Source: a bacterium Scap17 (lineage in GTDB: Bacteria > Pseudomonadota > Gammaproteobacteria > Pseudomonadales > Halomonadaceae). Taken from it: a stretch of 64,000 nucleotides of DNA. Shown in pieces: positions 26,069-35,359 of the stretch; within the stretch, counting starts at the first letter, position 1, and each line of letters starts with the position of its first letter. The notes below the pieces were generated by a model that did not search any database, was not told where the DNA came from, and worked only from the letters and a program-made list of their open reading frames with translations. The stretch covers positions 3,100,001-3,164,000 of the forward strand of contig VINJ01000001.1 of the NCBI GenBank assembly GCA_013376735.1, read 5' to 3'. A program made the position numbers and the translations under genes.

Positions 26069-27460
26069 ATGTCCTCAACGACATACGATGTCCTGATTGT
26101 GGGTGGCGGCGTGTCCGGCACCGCCCTTCTCTATGAACTCGCCCGCTACACCGACCTCAAGTCGGTCGGCCTGGTGGAAAAGTACGACCACGTCGCGATC
26201 GTCAACTCGCACGGTCGCAACAACTCCCAGACCATTCACTGCGGCGACATCGAGACCAACTACACGGTCGAGAAGGCGCGTGTGACCAAGCGCACCGCGG
26301 GCATGGTGGTCAACTTCGCCACCAAGCTCAGCGAGAGTGAGCGCGATCACATCGTCTACAAGTATCCGAAGATGGTACTGGCGGTCGGTGCCAAGGAATG
26401 CCAGTTCCTGCGCAAGCGTTTCGACACCTTCAAGCAGCTGTTCCCCAATCTGAAGCTGCTCGAGCGTGATGACATCGCCGAGCTGGAGCCGAAGGTGGTG
26501 GAAGGTCGTCGTCCTGACGAGGAAATCGTCGCGCTGGGTTCCACCGACGAATATACCGCCGTCAACTACACCACCCTGTCGGAAGCCTTCGTCAGCGAAG
26601 GCGAGAAGGCAGCGGCCGAGAAAGGCATGAACTTCGACGTTCGCCTCTCGACCGCCGTGGAAGACATTCGCAAGGAAGGCGACGTCTACAAGGTCAAGAC
26701 CGACAAGGGCGAGCTCAGCGCACGCTATGTCGTGGTCAGCGCCGGCGGTCACTCGCTGCTGTTCGCCCACAAGATGGGTTACGGCCTGGACAAGTCCTGC
26801 CTGCCGATGGCCGGCTCCTTCTACTTCACCCCGAAGGTGCTCAACGGCAAGGTCTACACCATCCAGAACGAGAACCTGCCGTTCGCCGCCGTCCACGGCG
26901 ACCCGGACGTGCTGGTGGAAGGCAAGACCCGCTTCGGCCCGACCGCCCTGATGCTGCCGCTGCTGGAGCGCTACAACGGCAAGACCTTCTGGGAGTTCCT
27001 CAAGGTGCTGCGCATGGACCGCAACGTCGTCAAGGCCCTGTGGGACCTGATGAAGGTGCGCGACATCCGCAACTACATCTTCAAGAACTTCATGTTCGAG
27101 GTGCCGGTGCTGCGTGAGCGTCTGTTCCACGGCGACATCAAGAAGATCGTGCCGAGCCTGGACGTCAAGGACGTCAGCTTCGCCAAGGGCTTCGGTGGCG
27201 TTCGTCCGCAGTTGATCGACAAGAGCAAGCAGAAGCTCGTGATGGGCGAAGCCAAGATCAATCCGGGCACCGGCATCGTCTTCAACATGACGCCGTCACC
27301 GGGTGGCACCAGCTGCCTGGGCAACGCCGAGAAGGACATGTATCTCGCCCAGGAATTCCTTGGCTTCAACATCGACAAGGATGCCTTCGAGCGTGACCTG
27401 CTGACCGGCGAGATCGAATTGACCGAGATCGAGCGTCCGGAAGCCTCCTCACTGATGTAA
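26069..27460 (+). CDS. mqo: FAD-dependent malate:quinone oxidoreductase-like protein
   Basis: Membrane-associated flavoprotein family that oxidises malate to oxaloacetate and passes electrons to quinone. The N-terminal dinucleotide fold is YDVLIVGGGVSGTALLYELAR. Family blocks are NSHGRNNSQTIHCGDIETNYT, YPKMVLAVG, GKTRFGPTALMLPLLER, KGFGGVRPQLID and the C-terminal FNMTPSPGGTSCLGNAEKD. At 463 residues it is shorter than the Escherichia coli Mqo (about 548), so it belongs to a compact subgroup, and a related hydroxyacid substrate is possible. It stands alone with its own promoter and terminator, and would extend the TCA cycle when NAD-dependent malate dehydrogenase is limiting. Confidence 0.8.
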   Translation: MSSTTYDVLIVGGGVSGTALLYELARYTDLKSVGLVEKYDHVAIVNSHGRNNSQTIHCGDIETNYTVEKARVTKRTAGMVVNFATKLSESERDHIVYKYPKMVLAVGAKECQFLRKRFDTFKQLFPNLKLLERDDIAELEPKVVEGRRPDEEIVALGSTDEYTAVNYTTLSEAFVSEGEKAAAEKGMNFDVRLSTAVEDIRKEGDVYKVKTDKGELSARYVVVSAGGHSLLFAHKMGYGLDKSCLPMAGSFYFTPKVLNGKVYTIQNENLPFAAVHGDPDVLVEGKTRFGPTALMLPLLERYNGKTFWEFLKVLRMDRNVVKALWDLMKVRDIRNYIFKNFMFEVPVLRERLFHGDIKKIVPSLDVKDVSFAKGFGGVRPQLIDKSKQKLVMGEAKINPGTGIVFNMTPSPGGTSCLGNAEKDMYLAQEFLGFNIDKDAFERDLLTGEIELTEIERPEASSLM

Positions 27461-27494
27461 GCCTCTTTCGAGACACACATCGACATGAGCATCG

Positions 27495-27529
27495 AAAAGC
27501 CCCGCCAGCGATTGCTGGCGGGGCTTTTT
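27495..27529 (+). terminator. Bidirectional terminator between mqo-like gene and rsd
   Basis: A perfect 15-bp stem (AAAAGCCCCGCCAGC and complement) with a GATT loop and T-runs on both sides. It lies 35 bases after the Mqo-like stop and 42 bases beyond the convergent rsd stop, so it can serve both. Confidence 0.93.
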
Positions 27530-27570
27530 GATGGGCGACTGGCTTGATGGGCGACTGGTGGAATTCGGCC

Positions 27571-28074
27571 TCAGGACACCGATTGGCCCGACGGGGCCGT
27601 CCGGGCAATTGGCTCGTGTACCGCATGCAGACGCTGGATCAGCTGATCCTCCAGCGCGAAACGCTCGGTCAGCCCCTGCTGCAGGCGAGCCAGCCATTCC
27701 GGCAGTCGTGCGCGATAGTGCTGGCAGCGGGTAGGGCTGGAGAAATCCTCATCGAAGGACAGCACCAGCTCGGTGGAGGGCTCCAGGCGCTGCATCAGCT
27801 GCTCGCAGACCGCCAGTGCCGCGGTGTCCTCGAAGACACGACCTTCTTCCTTGAGCTGGGGATAGACCTCGAAATGCCCCGCCGAGATGTAGTCCATCAA
27901 AAGCTCGATGAAGCGATTGACGCGTGTCATCTCGAGCTGCTCGAGGTCATTGACACAGGCCTCGTGCAGATCCATGAAGCAGACCAGCATCTCGCGTCGC
28001 TGGTCCAGCCAGCGATCAACCAACTGATGAACGCCACGAAAGCGTTCCGCCGCAGTGGTGCATTCCTCCAGCAT
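27571..28074 (-). CDS. rsd: Anti-sigma-70 factor, Rsd/AlgQ family
   Basis: Small cytoplasmic protein that binds the housekeeping sigma factor and helps shift RNA polymerase to alternative sigmas; in Pseudomonas the homologue is AlgQ. From the ATG at 28074, with AGAGGAGG six bases upstream, it is 167 residues. Family residues are MLEECTTAAERF, VDRWLDQRREMLVCF, VNRFIELLMDYISAGHFEVYP and the C-terminal FALEDQLIQ. The longer upstream frame has no family similarity. It follows dsbB in the same direction, an order known from Pseudomonas (dsbH-algQ). Confidence 0.92.
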   Translation of the reverse strand: MLEECTTAAERFRGVHQLVDRWLDQRREMLVCFMDLHEACVNDLEQLEMTRVNRFIELLMDYISAGHFEVYPQLKEEGRVFEDTAALAVCEQLMQRLEPSTELVLSFDEDFSSPTRCQHYRARLPEWLARLQQGLTERFALEDQLIQRLHAVHEPIARTAPSGQSVS

Positions 28075-28200
28075 GGGCGCCTCCTCTGGCATGACCCGAA
28101 CGATAGGGGCTGACCTCCGGTGCTCGCCCCGCTGCCAACCCACTATCCTCCATGCCGTGCGCGCTGCCAACCCCCCACCATGGTGGCAGGGGCAATGGCT

Positions 28201-28761
28201 TCAACGGCGGAAACTGCTCCACAACATTGCCAGCGGTACCAGCGCCAGCCCACAGAAGCCGATCAACGACCACTGCGGGATCGAAAGTCCCAGCCACTGT
28301 GCGCTGATCTGGGCGCACTCACCGGAGGCGTTGAGCACTTGGGTGATCACGTCCCATACCGGCAGCACTTCCAGCATGTAGTTGAGGCCCGGGCCACAGG
28401 CCGGCACCTGATCTGGCGGCAGAGACTGCAGCCAGACATGGCGCCCCGCCAGCACGACCGCACCGAGGCTGCCGGCCAGTGCGCCCAGCGCATAGATGCG
28501 CGTGCCGATGCGTCCAGGGCCATGCAAGGCCCCCAGCAGGAAGAAGACGCCGGCCACAGCCACCGCCACGCGCTGGAAGATGCACAGTGAACACGGCGCC
28601 AGATCGAAGGCGAACTGCAGCACGAAGGCCACGCCCAGCAGAAAGGCGCATCCCAGCGCTCCCAACAGACACCATTGACGCCCGCTCCAGCTCGCCAGGC
28701 TGGCAAGCCCACCCTTGCGCGCTACCGGCTGCTGCCCAGATTGTTTGTCCGCTTGTGTCAT
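28201..28761 (-). CDS. dsbB: Disulfide bond formation protein B
   Basis: Inner-membrane protein that reoxidises DsbA and passes electrons to quinone. From the ATG at 28761 (AAGGA upstream) it is 186 residues with four predicted membrane helices. The first redox pair is Cys57/Cys60 in APCSLCIFQR; the second periplasmic pair is Cys122 (PACGPG) and Cys149 (GECAQ). All four essential cysteines are present. The N-terminal 26 residues are polar and longer than in Escherichia coli. DsbA is not in this window. Confidence 0.95.
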   Translation of the reverse strand: MTQADKQSGQQPVARKGGLASLASWSGRQWCLLGALGCAFLLGVAFVLQFAFDLAPCSLCIFQRVAVAVAGVFFLLGALHGPGRIGTRIYALGALAGSLGAVVLAGRHVWLQSLPPDQVPACGPGLNYMLEVLPVWDVITQVLNASGECAQISAQWLGLSIPQWSLIGFCGLALVPLAMLWSSFRR

Positions 28762-28906
28762 TTGCCGTCCTTGCCGGTCGAACTCCAGTGGAGTCATGGG
28801 TGAGAAATGACGCAGCCGCAAGGCCATCAAGGCCCTGCGACTGCATGGAGGCTTGCACCGCGTCGTGCCCCGCAGCCGCGCTCAGTCTGGCTGCACAGGC
28901 CACATA

Positions 28907-28942
28907 CATCATCGGCGCCTCAAGCCTGAGGCGCCGATGATG
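28907..28942 (-). terminator. 16-bp perfect hairpin after gshA
   Basis: Perfect 16-base arms (CATCATCGGCGCCTCA and complement) around AGCC, 92 bases past the gshA stop and 146 bases upstream of dsbB. No T-run on either strand. Confidence 0.55.
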
Positions 28943-29033
28943 CAGCGATAGCCGAATCCGTCACTATCAGCGACTGATACCTATCATGCCGTGTCGCGAT
29001 GACCTGAACATGAATTGGCGTTGCGTCACGAGA

Positions 29034-30632
29034 TCACGCCGGTTGCGTAGCATGGGCGGACGCGAAGTACTCGGCCATGAAGGTGTCGAAATCCTGATGA
29101 TCCCCCTTCTCGATATCACCCTGTTGCTGCAGCGAGGTCTCGACCAGCTGATCGAGCAGATAGCCGCGCGCACGCTCCGTCGGTTCTGACTTGAACTGCT
29201 CGGCCTGGCCCTTGGCCAGCGCCAGCACTTCGTCGACGAAGTTGCTGCCGTTGTCGAGCATGCTGGTCAGCAGACGGCCAGACGGTGTGGTCTGCGCATC
29301 ATCGAAGCGCGGTGCGAGTGCCGCCAGCGCATCACGGTGCGCGCTGCCAGTCTTGTCGCCACTGTCGAGCAGGCCCGCGACTTCTCCCAGCTCATCCATG
29401 ATATTGGCTGCCAGATCGCGCAGGCGTCGCTCTTCACCATTGACGCTCAGGGTCAGCGCCGGGTCACGCCCGGCCTCGACCACGCGACGCTTGCTGTCGT
29501 CGAGCGTGGCGCATTCCTCGTCGTCGATCCACGGACTCTCGGTCAGCAGACACCAGATCAGGAAGGTATCGAGGAAGCGGATCTGCGTCTCGTCGATCCC
29601 GACCGGCAGGAAGGGATTGAGATCCAGACAGCGCACTTCGATGTATTCGACACCGCGCCCTTCCAGTGCCTGACTGGGCGTCTCGTTCTGCCGGGTGACA
29701 CGCTTGGGACGGATGTCGGAGTAGTACTCGTTCTCGATCTGCAGGATGTTGCTGGAGAGCTGCGACCAGCTGCCGTCGGCCTGCTTGACGCCCAGCTTCT
29801 CGTAGTCCTTCCACGGCGTGACGATGGCGTGACGCAGCGTGCCGACGAAGTTGTCCAGCGAGTTGAAGCAGATCTTGAGCTGCGCCTGCACCTTGTTCTG
29901 ATAGCCCAGGTCCGACATGCGCAGGCTGGTGGCGTAGGCCGAGACCAGGCTGCGGTCCGCCTGACGCTTGAGGCGATCATCATTGCCGCCGTCAAGGAAG
30001 CTCTCGTCGATGCCCGGTGAGGCACCGAACAGATAGAGCAGAATCCAGCTGTGACGACGGAAGTTGCGGATCAGCTCGAAATAGCGGCGCGAGCGGAAAT
30101 CACGTGCATCTTCGCCCTCTGCCCCTTCCAGCCCCTGCAGCAGGGCCCAGAAATCATCCGGCAGCGAGAAGTTGTAATGGATACCGGCGATCGACTGCAT
30201 GATGCGCCCGTAACGTACATCCAGCCCCTTGCGGTAGACATGCTTCATGGTACCGCTGTTGGAGGTGCCGAAATCCGCGATCGGCACGCTGTCGTTGCCA
30301 TGCAGGCGCGGCGGCATGCTGGCCGGCCAGATCAGTTCATCGCCCAGATTGCGATAGCTGAAGCGATGCAGGTCAGCCAGAAACTCCAGCGACTCCTTGG
30401 GACGAGTGGACACCGGAGTGATGTACTCGAGCAGAGACTCGGAATAGTCCGTGGTGATGTACGGGTGGGTCAGCTTCGACCCCAGGGAACGCGGATGCGG
30501 CGTCTGGCTGATCTCACCGCCAGCGGTAACCCGCAGGCCTTCCTTCTCGATACCACGGCGCAGGCGCCCGAAGAGCCCCTGACGGGCCTGGGGCGTGAGT
30601 CGCGCGATAGCGGACGCGAGTTGCTCGGACAA
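29034..30632 (-). CDS. gshA: Glutamate-cysteine ligase, class I
   Basis: First, rate-limiting step of glutathione synthesis: ATP-dependent joining of glutamate and cysteine. I chose the TTG at 30632, which gives 532 residues starting MSEQLASAIARL and has AAAGGG eight bases upstream; the family N-terminus then follows (GIEKEGLRV). An in-frame GTG at 30707 would add 25 unconserved residues. Conserved blocks include ITTDYSESLLEYIT, IAGIHYNFSLP, YIEVRCLDLNPF and the C-terminal helical part. No gshB is nearby, so it acts as a single gene. The TTG start may keep translation low. Confidence 0.93.
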   Translation of the reverse strand: MSEQLASAIARLTPQARQGLFGRLRRGIEKEGLRVTAGGEISQTPHPRSLGSKLTHPYITTDYSESLLEYITPVSTRPKESLEFLADLHRFSYRNLGDELIWPASMPPRLHGNDSVPIADFGTSNSGTMKHVYRKGLDVRYGRIMQSIAGIHYNFSLPDDFWALLQGLEGAEGEDARDFRSRRYFELIRNFRRHSWILLYLFGASPGIDESFLDGGNDDRLKRQADRSLVSAYATSLRMSDLGYQNKVQAQLKICFNSLDNFVGTLRHAIVTPWKDYEKLGVKQADGSWSQLSSNILQIENEYYSDIRPKRVTRQNETPSQALEGRGVEYIEVRCLDLNPFLPVGIDETQIRFLDTFLIWCLLTESPWIDDEECATLDDSKRRVVEAGRDPALTLSVNGEERRLRDLAANIMDELGEVAGLLDSGDKTGSAHRDALAALAPRFDDAQTTPSGRLLTSMLDNGSNFVDEVLALAKGQAEQFKSEPTERARGYLLDQLVETSLQQQGDIEKGDHQDFDTFMAEYFASAHATQPA

Positions 30633-30721
30633 GGTATTAACCCTTTCGCATGGGGAGAAGCCCAGCCTCTCCGGTCGAATTGGATGACCATGGCCCGCGT
30701 GCTGCACCGGATGCCATGCAA

Positions 30722-30749
30722 GACGCGAACGGCAGGCACCGTTCGCGTC
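30722..30749 (-). terminator. Hairpin between tex and gshA
   Basis: Perfect 11-base arms (GACGCGAACGG and complement) with a 6-base loop, 48 bases past the tex stop and 90 bases before the gshA TTG. No T-run follows. It may end tex transcription or sit in a read-through leader. Confidence 0.4.
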
Positions 30750-30796
30750 AGGTCAGTATGCCCACATTATGGGCGCGTAAAAAATGCTTTCAAGGC

Positions 30797-33220
30797 TTAT
30801 GATTTTGACTTGCGCGCATTGAGCAATGCCGCGGCCATCGCATTGTTGGCCGGTGCCGCGCCGCCGTTCGCGCCAGAATTGCTGCCGCGGCCGCCACGCT
30901 CCTGACGGCCCCCGCTGCCTTGCGAGCGGCCACCACGACCACCCTCTGCACCGCGTCGCGCCTCGCCTCCCGCGCCTTTCTCTCCGGGAGTATCGCTCAT
31001 GCGCATGCTCAGCGCGATGCGCGCACGCGGGATATCGACCTCCATCACCTTGACGCTGACGATATCACCCGCCTTGACCACTTCACGCGGGTCGGAAACA
31101 TACTTTTGCGACAGGGCAGAGATATGCACCAGGCCATCCTGATGGACACCGATGTCCACGAAGGCCCCGAAGTGCGTCACGTTGGTGACGACACCCTCGA
31201 GCTTCATGCCCGGCTCGAGGTCCTTGAGGGTCTCGACACCTTCCTTGAATTCGGCGAAGCGGAATTCGGGGCGCGGATCACGCCCCGGCTTGTCCAGTTC
31301 ACGCAGGATGTCGGTCACCGTCGGCAGGCCGAAATGCTCATCGGTGAATTCGGCCGGCTTGACGGTACGCAGGAAGGCGCTGTCACCCAGCAGACTCGGC
31401 AGTTCTCGCCCGTGCGCCTTGGCGATGCGCTCGACCAGCGGATAGGCCTCCGGGTGGACGGCGCTGGCATCCAGTGGGTTCTTGCCAGAGGCGATGCGCA
31501 AAAAGCCGGCACACTGCTCGAAGGTGCGCGGGCCCAGCCGGCTGACCTTGAGCAATTCCTGGCGCGAGGCGAAACGGCCATTGGCGTCCCGGTGCGCGAC
31601 GATATTCTCGGCAAGCGTGGTGTTGAGACCCGCGACACGCGACAGCAGCGCGCTGGAGGCCATGTTGAGATCGACGCCGACACCGTTGACGCAATCCTCG
31701 ACGACGGCCTCCAGGCTGCGCCCCAACTGCACCTGACTGACATCGTGCTGGTACTGGCCCACGCCGATGGACTTGGGCTCGATCTTGACCAGCTCGCCCA
31801 GCGGGTCCTGCAGGCGGCGGGCGATGGAGACCGCGCCGCGGATGGTCACGTCCAGATCCGGAAATTCGCGCGCCGCATATTCCGAGGCCGAGTAGATGGA
31901 CGCGCCGGCCTCGTTGACCATCACTTTCTGCAGACGACGGCCGGACAGGCGCGTCAGCACGTCGGCGGCCAGCTTGTCAGTCTCGCGTGAGGCGGTGCCA
32001 TTGCCGATGGCGATCAGCTCGACATCATGCCGTTCGATCAGCTTGACCAGCTCGGCCACCGAGGCGTCCCAGCGATTGTGCGGTGCATGCGGATAGAGGG
32101 TGGCCTGATCGACATACTTGCCGGTGGCATCCACTACCGCGACCTTGACGCCGGTGCGTAGCCCCGGGTCCAGCCCCAGTGTGGCCTTGGGGCCCGCCGG
32201 CGCTGCCAGCAGCAGGTCCTTCAGGTTGTCGGCGAAGACCTGGATGGCCTCCTGCTCGGCGCGCTCGCGCAGGCGCCCGATCAGTTCGCTTTCCAGATGG
32301 GTGTAGAGCTTGACGCGCCAGGTCCAGCGCACCACTTCCTTCAACCAGCGGTCCGCGGCGCGCCCCTGATCGTCTATGGAGAAATGCGCCGCGATGGCGC
32401 CTTCCATCGGGTGACGCGGCAGGTCGTCCTCGCCTTCCAGCTTGAGCGCGAGGCTCAGCACGCCTTCGTTGCGACCCCGCAGCATGGCCAGCGCACGGTG
32501 CGAGGGCGCCTTGTGCAGCGGTTCGTCATGCTCGAAGTAATCGGAGAACTTGGCGCCCTCCTGCTCCTTGCCCTTCATGACGCGCGCGCTGAGGATGCCG
32601 TCGTCCCACAGACGTTGACGCAGGCGACCGACCAGCGCGGCATCCTCCGCGAAGCGCTCCATCAGAATCTGCTTGGCGCCATCCAGCGCCGCCTTGGTAT
32701 CGGCCACGTCCTTGTCGGCAGCGACGAAGCCAGCCGCCTGAGCCTCCGGCTCCAGCGTCGGGTCATTGAGCAGCGCATCGGCCAGAGGCTCAAGCCCCGC
32801 TTCACGGGCGATCTGGGCCTTGGTACGGCGCTTCTTGCGATACGGCAGGTAGAGATCTTCCAGACGCTGCTTGCTGTCGGCGGCCAGCACATCGCGCTCA
32901 AGCGTGGCGCTCAGCTTGTTCTGCTCGGCGATCGACTCGAGCACGACCTGACGCCGCTCCTCCAGCTCACGCAGATAGCGCAGGCGCTCTTCGAGCTGAC
33001 GCATCTGGGTGTCATCAAGCCCGCCGGTGGCTTCCTTGCGGTAGCGCGAGATGAACGGCACGGTCGCGCCGCCATCCAGCAGCTCGACGGTGGCAGTGAT
33101 CTGTTCTTCGCGCACCCCAAGCTCACCGGCCAGCGCCTGTTGAATGCGGCGAGTGGTGTCAGCGGGCGACAGCGTCGGTGCAGGACGGGAGGTGGTAGCG
33201 TCAGTTGCAGTAGCGTCCAT
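30797..33220 (-). CDS. tex: RNA-binding transcription accessory protein Tex
   Basis: Conserved nucleic-acid-binding protein of 807 residues that associates with the transcription machinery. Domain order: N-terminal helical region ([17 protein letters not shown]), a YqgF/RNase H-like fold ([20 protein letters not shown]), a helix-hairpin-helix part ([23 protein letters not shown]), and an S1 domain ([26 protein letters not shown]). The last 50 or so residues are a Gly/Arg/Ser/Asn-rich tail, longer than the Pseudomonas protein's, that could add RNA contacts. The ATG has AAGGGA about ten bases upstream. Confidence 0.96.
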   Translation of the reverse strand: MDATATDATTSRPAPTLSPADTTRRIQQALAGELGVREEQITATVELLDGGATVPFISRYRKEATGGLDDTQMRQLEERLRYLRELEERRQVVLESIAEQNKLSATLERDVLAADSKQRLEDLYLPYRKKRRTKAQIAREAGLEPLADALLNDPTLEPEAQAAGFVAADKDVADTKAALDGAKQILMERFAEDAALVGRLRQRLWDDGILSARVMKGKEQEGAKFSDYFEHDEPLHKAPSHRALAMLRGRNEGVLSLALKLEGEDDLPRHPMEGAIAAHFSIDDQGRAADRWLKEVVRWTWRVKLYTHLESELIGRLRERAEQEAIQVFADNLKDLLLAAPAGPKATLGLDPGLRTGVKVAVVDATGKYVDQATLYPHAPHNRWDASVAELVKLIERHDVELIAIGNGTASRETDKLAADVLTRLSGRRLQKVMVNEAGASIYSASEYAAREFPDLDVTIRGAVSIARRLQDPLGELVKIEPKSIGVGQYQHDVSQVQLGRSLEAVVEDCVNGVGVDLNMASSALLSRVAGLNTTLAENIVAHRDANGRFASRQELLKVSRLGPRTFEQCAGFLRIASGKNPLDASAVHPEAYPLVERIAKAHGRELPSLLGDSAFLRTVKPAEFTDEHFGLPTVTDILRELDKPGRDPRPEFRFAEFKEGVETLKDLEPGMKLEGVVTNVTHFGAFVDIGVHQDGLVHISALSQKYVSDPREVVKAGDIVSVKVMEVDIPRARIALSMRMSDTPGEKGAGGEARRGAEGGRGGRSQGSGGRQERGGRGSNSGANGGAAPANNAMAAALLNARKSKS

Positions 33221-33258
33221 GAAACGTCAGTCCCTTACAGCAGAATTCATGCGGCAAT

Positions 33259-33300
33259 ATACAGACGGCCCGGTCGTGGAGTTGACCGGGCCGTCTGTAT
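33259..33300 (-). terminator. 17-bp perfect hairpin after msrB
   Basis: Perfect 17-base arms (ATACAGACGGCCCGGTC and complement) with an 8-base loop, 81 bases past the msrB stop and 39 bases upstream of tex. No T-run. Confidence 0.55.
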
Positions 33301-33380
33301 CACGATGTCGTCACGTTACCACAAAGCGGCAAGATTGCTTTAGCCGCTCAATGCGCCAACCGGGATGCCTCCCAAGCGCC

Positions 33381-33878
33381 TCACGCGGGCACGAAGCGCA
33401 GCGCGACACCGTTGTTGCACCAGCGCAGGCCGGTGGGTTCGGGACCATCCTCGAAGACATGCCCCTGGTGCCCGCCACAGCGCGCACAGTGATATTCGGT
33501 GCGCGGCCAGATGAGCCCGTAGTCGGTCTTGGTCAGAAGGCGGCCTTCGATATGATCGAAGAAGCTGGGCCAGCCGGTGCCGGACTCGAACTTGGTGGCA
33601 GAAGAGAACAGCGCCAGATCACAACCGGCACAGCGATACTCGCCCTCGCGATGCTCCCTGTTGAGCTCGCTGGAGCCCGCACGCTCGGTGCCCTCCTCGC
33701 GCAGTACGCGATACTGCTCCGGGCTCAGGCGGGCACGCCATTCATCTTCCTCCAGGGTCAGCGGCGTGATGTCCGCGCCACGCTCGAGTTCCAACTGCGG
33801 ACGTGCGGCAGACAGCCTGGGCAGGGCCAACATCGCTCCCGCCCCCAGCACCAGCCCCATGAATTGGCGTCGTTGCAT
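33381..33878 (-). CDS. msrB: Peptide-methionine (R)-S-oxide reductase with Tat-type signal
   Basis: Repairs methionine-R-sulfoxide in proteins. From the ATG at 33878 (AAGGAG eight bases upstream) it is 165 residues. The N-terminus MQRRQFMGLVLGAG...LSAA has a twin arginine and hydrophobic stretch, so export through Tat is likely and the enzyme would act in the periplasm. The MsrB fold is clear: zinc cysteines 83, 86, 131 and 134, GWPSF, and catalytic Cys154 in RWCNNGVALRF. The resolving cysteine usual in GCGWPSF is replaced by threonine (GTGWPSF), so recycling must use another route. Confidence 0.9.
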   Translation of the reverse strand: MQRRQFMGLVLGAGAMLALPRLSAARPQLELERGADITPLTLEEDEWRARLSPEQYRVLREEGTERAGSSELNREHREGEYRCAGCDLALFSSATKFESGTGWPSFFDHIEGRLLTKTDYGLIWPRTEYHCARCGGHQGHVFEDGPEPTGLRWCNNGVALRFVPA

Positions 33879-33952
33879 GACGTGTCTCCTTATGACAATG
33901 AATGGCAATACTGACCTCTACGCGCAGCAACCTGCGTTGGATGCATTCGCCG

Positions 33953-33990
33953 CAAGAGAAAGCCCCCACGATGCTGTCATCGCGGGGGCT
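33953..33990 (-). terminator. Intrinsic terminator of the SDR gene
   Basis: Minus-strand 13-bp stem (AGCCCCCGCGATG, loop ACAG, one mismatch) followed by TTTCTCTT, 32 bases past the SDR stop codon. Confidence 0.75.
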
Positions 33991-34021
33991 TCAGTCTCAT
34001 CGGCTGACACAAGCCATGGGG

Positions 34022-34783
34022 TCAGATGCGCAGACCACCATCACATTCAATCACTCGCCCGGTGAAGTAGTCATTGTCGAAGATGAAGGCCACGCTGCTG
34101 GCGATATCTTCCGGGCGACCCAGATCGCGCATCGGGATGCCACTCTTGATCTTGTCGAGCATCTCCGGCTTCATGCCGGCAGTCATCTCGGTGGCGATGA
34201 AGCCCGGTGCCACGGCACCGACGCGAATCCTGTAGCGTGCCAGCTCCTTGGCCCAGGTCACGCTCAGCGCCGCGACACCGGACTTGGCGGCGGTGTAGTT
34301 GCTCTGCCCCATGTTGCCGGCGCGCGAGATGCTGGAGATATTGACGATCACGCCCGGCTGGCCGGCTTCGATCATCTGACTGGCCGCTTCACGGGTGCAC
34401 AGGAAGACACCGGTCAGATTGACATCGATGACCTGCTGCCAGCTGGACAGCGACATGGTCTTTTCCACCACGCCATCGCGTGCCTTGATCAGCAGGCCGT
34501 CACGGGTGATGCCGGCATTGTTGACCAGACCGCTCACCGGCCCCAATGCGCCCTTGATGGCCGAGAAGGCCGCGGTGACGGAGTCTTCTTCCGCGACATT
34601 GGTCACGAAGCCCTGCGCCTTGATGCCTGCAGCTTCCAGACTCGCGACGGCGTCATCCAGGCCGTCCTGTTCGATGTCCAGCAGCGCCAGCACCGCTCCC
34701 TTCTCGCCCAGATAGCGCGCCATGGCCAACCCCAGCCCTCGAGCGCCGCCCGTAATCGCGATGACCTTGTCGTCAAGTTTCAT
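34022..34783 (-). CDS. Short-chain dehydrogenase/reductase, FabG-like
   Basis: Classical SDR of 253 residues. The cofactor motif is TGGARGLG at 11-18, with Asp at the end of the second strand (LLDIEQDG), which usually selects NAD(H). The catalytic triad is in NISSISRAG (Ser) and SNYTAAKSG (Tyr, Lys). NNAGITRDG and the C-terminal FTGRVIECDGGLRI fit 3-oxoacyl-ACP or 3-hydroxyacyl reductases. There are no fatty-acid synthesis genes beside it, so it is not the housekeeping fabG; an acetoacetyl-CoA or other beta-keto substrate is possible. It is a single gene with its own terminator. Confidence 0.85.
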   Translation of the reverse strand: MKLDDKVIAITGGARGLGLAMARYLGEKGAVLALLDIEQDGLDDAVASLEAAGIKAQGFVTNVAEEDSVTAAFSAIKGALGPVSGLVNNAGITRDGLLIKARDGVVEKTMSLSSWQQVIDVNLTGVFLCTREAASQMIEAGQPGVIVNISSISRAGNMGQSNYTAAKSGVAALSVTWAKELARYRIRVGAVAPGFIATEMTAGMKPEMLDKIKSGIPMRDLGRPEDIASSVAFIFDNDYFTGRVIECDGGLRI

Positions 34784-35359
34784 GTCCCGTCTCCCAGGTT
34801 GTCTGCCGGCAGTCAGTAACTGCTACCGGATGCGAGGCCCGCATGCCGTACGGGCGTCACTATCTATGTGTCGAGTGTCCCGCACCGCGCCCTTCAGTGT
34901 TCAGCGTCATCGTGACAGAGAATGCCTCTGGGTGACGCCCGCTGCCAGTTCGCGGTAAATTTTCATGATGCAGTGCAACAGATCGCGGCGTGTCCTGCCT
35001 CAACGCAGGCGAGATCCGCCAACGCTAGGCAATGACAGCGTCAACGCACACTATCAACAGCGTGCGCGTAATCAGGGGATACTGATGAGTGAGCCTGGGC
35101 CCGCCCCCTGCGGCCGCCGTGGGCTCTGCCTGCCGGCGCTCCCGATCCAGCCCCTTCTATTGTGCACTGCAACATGCAACATCGTTCAGCATGGCACCGC
35201 TACCCCTGCAGCGCCAGCCATCCACGCCACCGACCATCAACCGCTCACCAGCGGATCATGGGCCGTTCAAAGGGCCCGATTCGACTGTTCCCCGTCCGGC
35301 GGCTGGTTTACCCTTGACGCATTGGCGCAACCTGCCATTTACCTGCTTCGGGAGAGACG
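34784..35359. other. Intergenic region between the SDR gene and fxsA
   Basis: 576 bases between divergent genes. Several open frames cross it (for example 34965-35375 on the plus strand), but their translations are rich in Arg, Pro, Ser and Cys without family resemblance and they run into fxsA in the wrong frame. I see no gene, tRNA or clear repeat. It must hold both promoters. Confidence 0.5.

Noticed and set aside
34022..34783. Housekeeping fabG
   Set aside because: No fabD, acpP or fabF next to it, and the cofactor-binding Asp suggests NAD rather than NADPH.
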